DNA of 64,000 bases from Rhodocollybia butyracea (Eukaryota > Basidiomycota > Agaricomycetes > Agaricales > Omphalotaceae), in NCBI GenBank assembly GCA_015501585.1, contig JADNRY010000091.1, positions 124,001-188,000 on the forward strand, written 5' to 3'. Positions within the stretch are counted from its first letter, which is position 1. Every line of letters starts with the position of its first letter. The position numbers and the translations under genes are program-made. The notes beneath the pieces were generated by a model, which was not told where the DNA came from, searched no databases, and saw only the letters and a list, made by a program, of their open reading frames with translations. Positions 57,230 to 64,000 of the stretch are shown here, in pieces.

Positions 57230-59176
57230 CTATTTATGAGCGTAACTGACTTGGACCAGCCTCTTTCTGCATAGGCACAAATCTGATTGGCCCTTTCTCA
57301 TCATCGTATATCTGGAGCACCGGAAGCTGTCAGCTAAAAGACTGTAGTAGTAAGTCAGTGATACCACTGAACTCACCACAGGCACTAGTGTGTTCAACGG
57401 ATCCACTGTGTTGTCTGGGATCTCCAATTCAATATCCGCAACTGACATATAAACCCCTCGCTTGACTTCGGTTTCAATCTCGTCTACATTGTCCCACTGA
57501 TTATAGTCCAATGGAGCCCCAATGTTACCAAGAAATCGGTTCTCAGCAAAATCAAGCGTGCTAAGTGGAGGGGCAATTGCATTGGAGGGGCCTTCACTAG
57601 AGTGTTGGATGGTGCGGTTAGAAAAAGCACGAAGGTTGAGGACAAAATGAATTATTAAGATATTTGCTAGGCTGGAAAAGTATGTTGTTGGGATGACTAG
57701 TTTCAATGATAGTACACGTACACGCTGAGAAACGGGTCAATAATGTCTTCAAACTCTAACCATGTATTTGACATCTATACAACATTTCAATTTTCAAAAT
57801 GTTCGCTCTCCAACAAGAGGGTTAGCTTACTGTTCCTGGAAAGATGGATGCCTAGATTGGAGGTTAGAAGGATTAGCATGGTAAGTCAAATAAGACTCCC
57901 AAATGCAAAAGCCATGTCAAGACCTGCAATTATGAAGATAGTGCTACGGGTTGACAAGGTTCTATTTTAGGCTGTCACAAAAACTTCAATAGTAAGGGGC
58001 TTACAAGAAGTACAGAGTGCCTATTCACAATGTTCCATGTTAATAATCGCCCTGCATTGTGACAATAATTCACTAACCATCACATAGGACTACTTCGGCA
58101 ATGCTATGAATACCAGCTTTTCGGGATTGCATGAGGTGACCAGCAGTTTTGACCAAAATTAAAATGAAAATAGTAGTGTCAAAAGTCAATTGGAGGAAGG
58201 GAGAAATAACAGCCACTATGTAGTATGATGGAGATGGTTGACCTGGAGCTATCACGCCAGTCAATAGAAGACTCACAACTGGCATGGAAAAGATAGAGCA
58301 ATCAGTACAAGGGATAGATAAGAGAAAGAAATGATGGATATGCTGACATTTCAGTCTCAAAACCCCCACCCGAAGACAAACACGGTGCAAATGGCTCAAG
58401 ATATGTTCCTTGGGTGTTTATGGTTGGAGCCGAGAACCATATCTACATAATCTCAATGTAGTTGGTCAAACCTATGATAAAGGGCATACCAAGAAGCCAC
58501 CAACAACATCCGCAATAATAAATGGGCATAACAGAATAAGCAGGGGTCGCTTCTGACCAAACAGTGCATAAACCCTCAAGACGGAAAGTACTACAGCAAA
58601 CAATTCTCAGTCAACCTATTTTGATCCGGATAGAGAGTCGAGATGACATACATTTCATTGCTGCATCGCTAGTACTACCAGTAACACGTCCTACAAAACT
58701 GAGATCTCTACAGCTGTGCACACCACACAAACACCGCACAATATATTTCTGAGTCAAGCTGAAGCAAATACAAAGGGAAAATAAACCTTATATCTGTTAA
58801 GGTTTGTCCTGGGAGTCCGAAGTCGAGAGCCAGATCCAAAATCAGAGTCAGCATAAAACAATAGCGTGCCAGAATAAACAGCATAGAGGTGCCTGTGAGC
58901 CGACGGGCCCATATCATTTGAAGTTCAGTTGGGATTGTGAGGAAGAAGTTGTAAAATAATAAAACTGCAGGTTATGAACTCAAAGCATAAGCAAGATACA
59001 TTCACTTTCTGGAGTTTGAATAGAGACCAATCTGACCAGAGGAAGATAGCACCACGTAGTTGTTCAACCTATAATATATGGCAATGTGACATGTTGATCT
59101 TCATACGAAGCCTTGGTTGCTCAACTTACTTGTCTTCTTTAGCGAGTGCCTGGTCAAGGCTGGATGAGTTTGGCAT
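57230..59176 (-). CDS. Seven-helix membrane protein, DUF6533-like
   Basis: Exons 59,130-59,176 (MPNSSSLDQALAKED), 59,028-59,068 and 58,787-58,964 join in phase. They read LNNYVVLSSSGQIVLLFYNF, then TIPTELQMIWARRLTGTSML and ILARYCFMLTLILDLALDF. This TE-x-MIWARR..RY pattern is that of the agaricomycete DUF6533 seven-helix family (recalled), whose function is unknown and often called receptor-like. Later parts lie at about 58,500-58,650 (LFGQKRPLLILLCPFIIADV), 58,100-58,330 (VVSLLLTGVIAPGQP, LTFDTTIFILILVKTAGHLM) and 57,300-57,700 (LIIHFVLNLRAFSNRT and an acidic cytosolic tail). The middle exon borders were not resolved, so whether the gene is intact is open. Confidence 0.55.
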
Positions 59177-61900
59177 GGGGGTGAAAGACTAGAGTGCTGT
59201 TCATCAGTTTTGAAGACATGAGTATAAGTAGAAACTTGAGGCAGGGTCTGGGACTTCGAATAGATAGATACAAGGGGTATGCCGAAGTCAATTGTAGCCT
59301 CTACAGCTATTGTCAATTATTGTTCATGTTCAGATGGTTGATGATTTCAGCGAGCAACGACCCCCTGTCTGGAAATAAAGCTTGAATATACTGACTGTGC
59401 TGCGCAATATGTGCCAAACTGTTTTGATCACGGAGCCTCGTACTAAGTTCGGAAGGGAATTTGGAAAATGCGGCTGTGCTAGTACTGGAAAGAACAACGG
59501 CAGAGGTTCCCCTTAACGCCTTCTCAAAGTTCCGTAAAGAAAATGATTGATGATTTCTGATGATTTCTGGAGATTAGATGGTGTTGCCAAGGTGGACAAC
59601 TGATTGAGAAGTCTTGACATTCGCACAGGTTCATCAAGGTAAAATAAATGGTTTTATAACACAGTGTTGACATAGTAGCACTGCAAAGTTTGACCGGGGT
59701 CTTATTTCAAATTGGGCTTTATTTTCAAAAGATAGCAATTCTTGGATGGGTTACTTAGCAGTCGAATATATCACTGCCTAGCCAGCATAGTACAGCATAT
59801 TGTAGCTATATAATATATATATATGTTAACAAAACATCTGATCTTGAGAAAGGAGTCAGCAGACCGTCGAAAGTGCGGGGTTCGACTCCCTTAAGTGCAA
59901 CTTTAATGCCCCCATGTGACCACTCAGAAATTGGGCATAACCCTGTTCTGAGACTGGGGGACGGAAGACCCGAAGCAGAAGCTCCTGCTCAGAGTGGCAA
60001 CCTGACAGCTAACCCCTGTTTAGGATCAGATGTAAGTGATAAGTGCCACACTTATTCTCAACTTATTCTTAACATGACAAGGTTTGGTGGACCCACAGAG
60101 GCTATATTGCTATATCGAGTGATGGATGGTGAGATATGGTATGATCTTGTAATGATCGGCCCGGATATCTCGGACTTGACCAAGTCACTGCTCAAGGTCT
60201 AACAATATACCGTTGGCAGCTGCTACATACGATGTTGTGCCTTGCTAGTAGGATACAGTAGATTTTCTGGGGAAAGGACTCCCAATGGAGCCATAGGTGG
60301 TGAACGAAAACCAGAACATTGAAGACTGGCAGAGGGATAGGTGCTTCAGTTCGTGACTCATGCGCTCACTGAACTTGGCTGGCAGTTTTACTAGCGTATA
60401 CATAATTCCAGCTTTCAAGAATGCTTCGGCATTCTTTGACCATACAGCCTTACCCGTGCTCTCTGGTCACCGCGGTATTTTCACTGTCGCCAGCTATGAT
60501 AACACTGTTGACGGTGACTCGTGCCTACATTGATGTTGACCCTCTATGGTATCTGAAGATTTATCCGCCGTTGATCTGCCCGCAACTTTGTGATGGGATT
60601 TACGATTACTTACGATCACGGCCAGGAAAGACGGCTAGGCTCGGTGTGGGCCTCATCGATTGTGCTATGCTGATGATATCACCCGCATCGTTCAAGAGAA
60701 GCACCATAGCCTTCATGAATTCTCGGAGATGTCGGATAAATGCGTGGACTTGTCTTGATACCTTGGATTGTAAAGTAAGCGTAGGTAAGTGTGTCTCATG
60801 TACGGGTCATCGATCATTCCCAGTGGCATAGTTATGGTTGGGACGGCCCCCGAATTTCCAAGGGCCGCAAGTGAACTGGTACAATGTGTAGGCCACACCC
60901 ATGTCCTATACCCGTCTGCATCTCAATTGTTATGGGCCACGTTCCCATTTCATCGTGGCAGGTCCAGGTTAGTATGGGAATGAAATCCGTTCACGATCGA
61001 CGAGCCTTCTTAGAGTGTCTTGAAGCTTTTAAAGACGTTTGTAGTTTGAAATGAAACATCTGTTGGATTGCAAAGGAAACCCATCTTACTTGTACTTGTT
61101 CAAGTTTGTACATCGATTCGGACCGTCAGATGCAACAAAGGAACTCGAAAAATTGGTCAATTGAGCGATCGCAGTTATTTCAGCCTGCTCACAACAAGTA
61201 TCTACGTCTCTTCCGTCCCCACTTGTCTTTGGATTCCTTCACTAATGACTCCCTAAGATTTCCAGCAAGCAAAGCAGGTGCAAACACTGAGGGTGGCGCC
61301 CGTATATTGATCCCTTTCGCTTTAACGTCGACATCATCAGTGGTCAGCTCAAAGGCTGTGCTTTCGGTTTACTAAAAAAACTCCGGAAAGTCAATAGTGA
61401 GGTTTTTCGAGTGTTACAATGAGGTCAGGGCGTTACATGCAGTTGTAACTCATCATAGGACTTGATGCGTTTCATGTACAATGGCCTAGGGAGGAGGCCC
61501 GGGGAAGTTTTTGTACCCATTTAATATGTGTAAACGTCACCGAGAATTCATTCACCATTGTTGACCTCGAGGGAAGATTTCCAAGCACCCATTCAAGAAC
61601 GCCATTTTAAATGACGAGCTGTGATGAGAGTGTCGGACCGCCGTGCAGAGGAAACCACCAGTTGTGCTCCTTCCCGTCCTCTCCAGTAAACACTCCTTGT
61701 CTATAAATATGTTCATCAGATGAGGTAACATCAGTTTTTGGTAGTATTCACTGGCCCCTGGCACGAAATCCATGCTTGCAAAGAAAGTTCCTGGTGCTTC
61801 CCGACCTATCTCAAACTGCTACTTTGAGATCATTTGTATCGACATCCTCGTCGCCACATAGCCACCACTAGGAAGCAAGAGATTACCTAGGGTACGCCTA
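59177..61900. other. Unassigned region with coding-like remnants
   Basis: A tRNA-type B box (GGGGTTCGACTCCC) lies at 59,877-59,890 without a tRNA fold. The plus-strand frame 59,873-60,202 ends in FGGPTEAILLYRVMDGEIWY. 60,420-60,980 reads as one protein in shifting frames (DHTALPVLSGHRGIFTVASY; GIYDYLRSRPGK; IVMVGTAPEFPRAASELVQ; THVLYPSASQLLWATFPFHR), evidently a decayed gene of a family I do not know. 61,552-61,773 on the minus strand is open without motifs. Confidence 0.35.
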
Positions 61901-62760
61901 CATCCTCCAAGGAAAAAGCTTTACATGCACTTCCGAGTCGGGAATATTATAAATTTCTCGGAACGCCTCTGTTCTCGCAACTTCTGCCAGGACCATCTTC
62001 CACAATCGAGGAACTACCACTCCATCAGTCTCTTCTGCACCCTTGGGTGCGCGATAGAATCATATGCACGAACTCTGAAGGGCATTCAAAGTCAACTCAT
62101 ACTCGGACTCGGAAGCACCTAACGAAACGTGGGCAACATATCTTTTTTCAGTATCATCTCAAAAGAATGAACCGAGGGACAAGAGGCTAGTATTGGTATA
62201 AGAAAAATCCGTCATCGGATATTGGAAAGTCTACGAGTTTCAAAGACTGCAAAGTGATCGAGGAGCGGGTTTGGGAATCAACCAAGTCAGAAGCATCAAC
62301 GAGGAAGTAGTGTGGAATGTCACATCTAAGAGTTAGATGTTAAGTTTTTGGCGCTGTGATATATTTCAAGAGGCTGTTACCAGGATAACATTATGATAGG
62401 AGAGCTCTAGTGAGCGCCGATGTGGAAGATGTGGGGAGAGAGTGAGCAAGGATCTAAACACTGAGTGATACTTTCCAATGAGAATCTCGAGGGTAGTGAG
62501 ATTATGACATTCGGATAGAACTTCAACGAAGCCGTTTAGTGGTGGACCCTCAAACCGACATTTGGTCTATATGATGTGTCTGCTAGCAGAATTTCGAAGT
62601 CGGATAGAGAAGTTTGGATACAAGATATATTGGACGATATGAGATCTACTGGCCATTCAATTTGCACAAGAGTATCCTACTGTATGGCTGAGGGGCATAA
62701 GTTCCAAGCTATTCGAGTAGAATGCAGATGAAAGACAAAAGGAAACGGATTAGAAACACG
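61895..62760 (-). pseudogene. F-box/LRR pseudogene with internal deletion
   Basis: In minus-strand order the 62,550-62,720 part matches the N-terminal region of the 52,284-54,017 gene (53,810-53,960). 62,200-62,550 matches the leucine-rich middle (52,650-53,030). 61,905-62,140 matches the C-terminal end. The F-box domain and about 770 bp are deleted at about 62,555, where GAAGCCGTTTAGTGGTGGAC runs directly into the N-terminal part. Many stops and small indels are present. Confidence 0.75.
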
Positions 62761-64000
62761 AGTGACGAGGCCAAAGATAAGTCACGTGGTAAGGAGTTAA
62801 TATCCCTTTACAGGCTTTAGCGTTTACTCTAGCGAGATTCAGAAAGATGGAGTTGCCTGTCATTGAAGTCGAGACGATGTACAATCAGTACATTATATCC
62901 AACCAATGCCGTCCTGGTGGCATAGTACATAGTACCTTTGAAGTCTCTAGTACGTCCATGAGAAACGATGAGAGCATATATGCATTCATATACCACCCCA
63001 TTATCGAGTTACCGAGAGTGCGTCCTCGCCGAGAGGGATTGGTTTTGGATATGGAGCATCATGCATCAAAGCCTAAAGCACATCATACATGAATGGTTTG
63101 ATACGCTAGAAAAACAAAAAAACACGAATATGAATCATTTACTCTTTCGAATTCTAGAAGGAACGCTGATCCTGGACCAGTGTCGAGCGAAAATTCAGTC
63201 GTAGAAGAGAGTCTATAGCGATATTAGCTGATTATGGTGCATCAAGGTAAAATGCCTTGAGTCACCTGTGCTGTTCGTCGCCGCCAACCACTTCATACAG
63301 TTGAGGAAATTAAGCAAGAAGAAAGTCGCATTTGGTAGTGAACGTCTGAACGATGGCCGAAAGAAGGCATAGAATGAGCGCTGCCAGTGCCGGGGAAGCT
63401 TTGAAGTGTCATTGACTCAGCAACAACGTTATGAACGTTGAACAAGGGTACTATAGTGGCGTGTAGGTTATCGGTGGATTCTCCATGGTGCGAACGCGCA
63501 AAGTTTCGGAACATCGAGTTGGACAGACTGAGATCGTGAGCAAATGGCGGGGAGTGATAGCGCTGCGGGAACGTTCTGAAGCTAAGGTGATTTTCCAAAA
63601 TTAGGTCAGAGGGAACTTGACATACTGCCTTACGCACCATGGCGCGCTTTGTAAAAAAACACTCTGACTTTTCAGTACTCAATTGCCATTTTGTCTTCTC
63701 TTCATACATATTATTGTTGAATATGAGCGTTACGCCGCGTGAGTGATTCTTCCGGTATCCAGCTATCCAAGGGCTGTAGAAGAGATGGTGGTGAAGAAGA
63801 GATGGTGGGACTGGCACTTTGATCGGTCCGTTACAGCCGGATGTCCCGATAGACGCTTTTGGGAGGGCGACATCTACGCAGGTGATATTGCTCAAGTATA
63901 GATTAAGTCATTCCGAGATTCTTACGAACCAGAGTACTAAATAGTCTAGGAAGGATAGGTCACACTTCAGCCAAGTTGCTAGTTCTCGTTGGTCAAACGA
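62761..64000. other. Second copy of the 54.0-55.4 kb flank
   Basis: This follows 54,030-55,420 with small deletions and includes the CACGTG box (62,783-62,788). The minus-strand open frame 63,293-63,895 spans duplicated sequence and starts MSNITCVDVALPKASIGTSG; no domain was recognised. The block continues to the window edge (63,895-64,000 resembles 55,495-55,600). Confidence 0.45.

Noticed and set aside
59860..59900. Possible tRNA gene
   Set aside because: A good T-arm/B box is present (GGGGTTCGACTCCC), but no matching acceptor, D or anticodon stems could be drawn.

Overview
The window reads as accessory, repeat-rich DNA of a basidiomycete fungus, most likely an agaricomycete of the Rhizoctonia/Ceratobasidium kind. 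The signs are introns of about 45-75 nt with GTRAGT donors, F-box/leucine-rich proteins in several copies, a DUF6533-type membrane protein, cyanovirin-N homology (CVNH) proteins and chromodomain Ty3/gypsy retroelements. The species is an inference. No rRNA, complete tRNA, CRISPR array or prokaryotic operon was seen.

Layout. About 0.8-3.5 kb: decayed Cys-rich gene fragment and an SF1-helicase pseudogene ending beside a 525-bp hAT-like element. About 5.1-9.7 kb: a plus-strand gene of unknown function whose middle is an array of 36 evenly spaced AG-NNN-GT units. They read as one-codon microexons between 49-77-nt introns, and one intron carries a 602-bp hAT-like insertion. About 9.9-26.4 kb: a nest of transposons. 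Two chromovirus remnants, each with an antisense coiled-coil/Zn2Cys6-like gene before the 3' LTR, are broken by three solo LTRs of one family, one solo LTR of another, a 253-bp repeat and hAT-like elements of one family. The second solo LTR holds ten hairpins with a constant core and differing, self-complementary arms.

About 26.4-29.9 kb: diverged tandem repeats, a gag-like remnant and a 1.2-kb element with about 97-bp terminal inverted repeats. About 30-50 kb: two copies, some 14.5 kb apart, of a block made of a Cys-rich gene remnant (+), an F-box gene (-), further shared sequence and the 3' end of a CVNH gene (-). There are three CVNH paralogs with shared promoter motifs. The middle one runs into an annexin, giving a CVNH-annexin architecture that now carries frameshifts. 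About 51-64 kb: an F-box/LRR gene with two broken copies, a DUF6533-type seven-helix gene, and unassigned, probably decayed coding remnants.

Few genes look intact: the microexon gene (if its splicing is real), F-box genes at 31.0-32.7 and 52.3-54.0 kb, CVNH genes at 37.0-38.0 and 49.0-50.1 kb, and probably the DUF6533 gene. Most other coding matter is mobile-element sequence or decayed duplicates. Exon models, TIRs and target-site duplications were read by eye; no alignment or database search was run.
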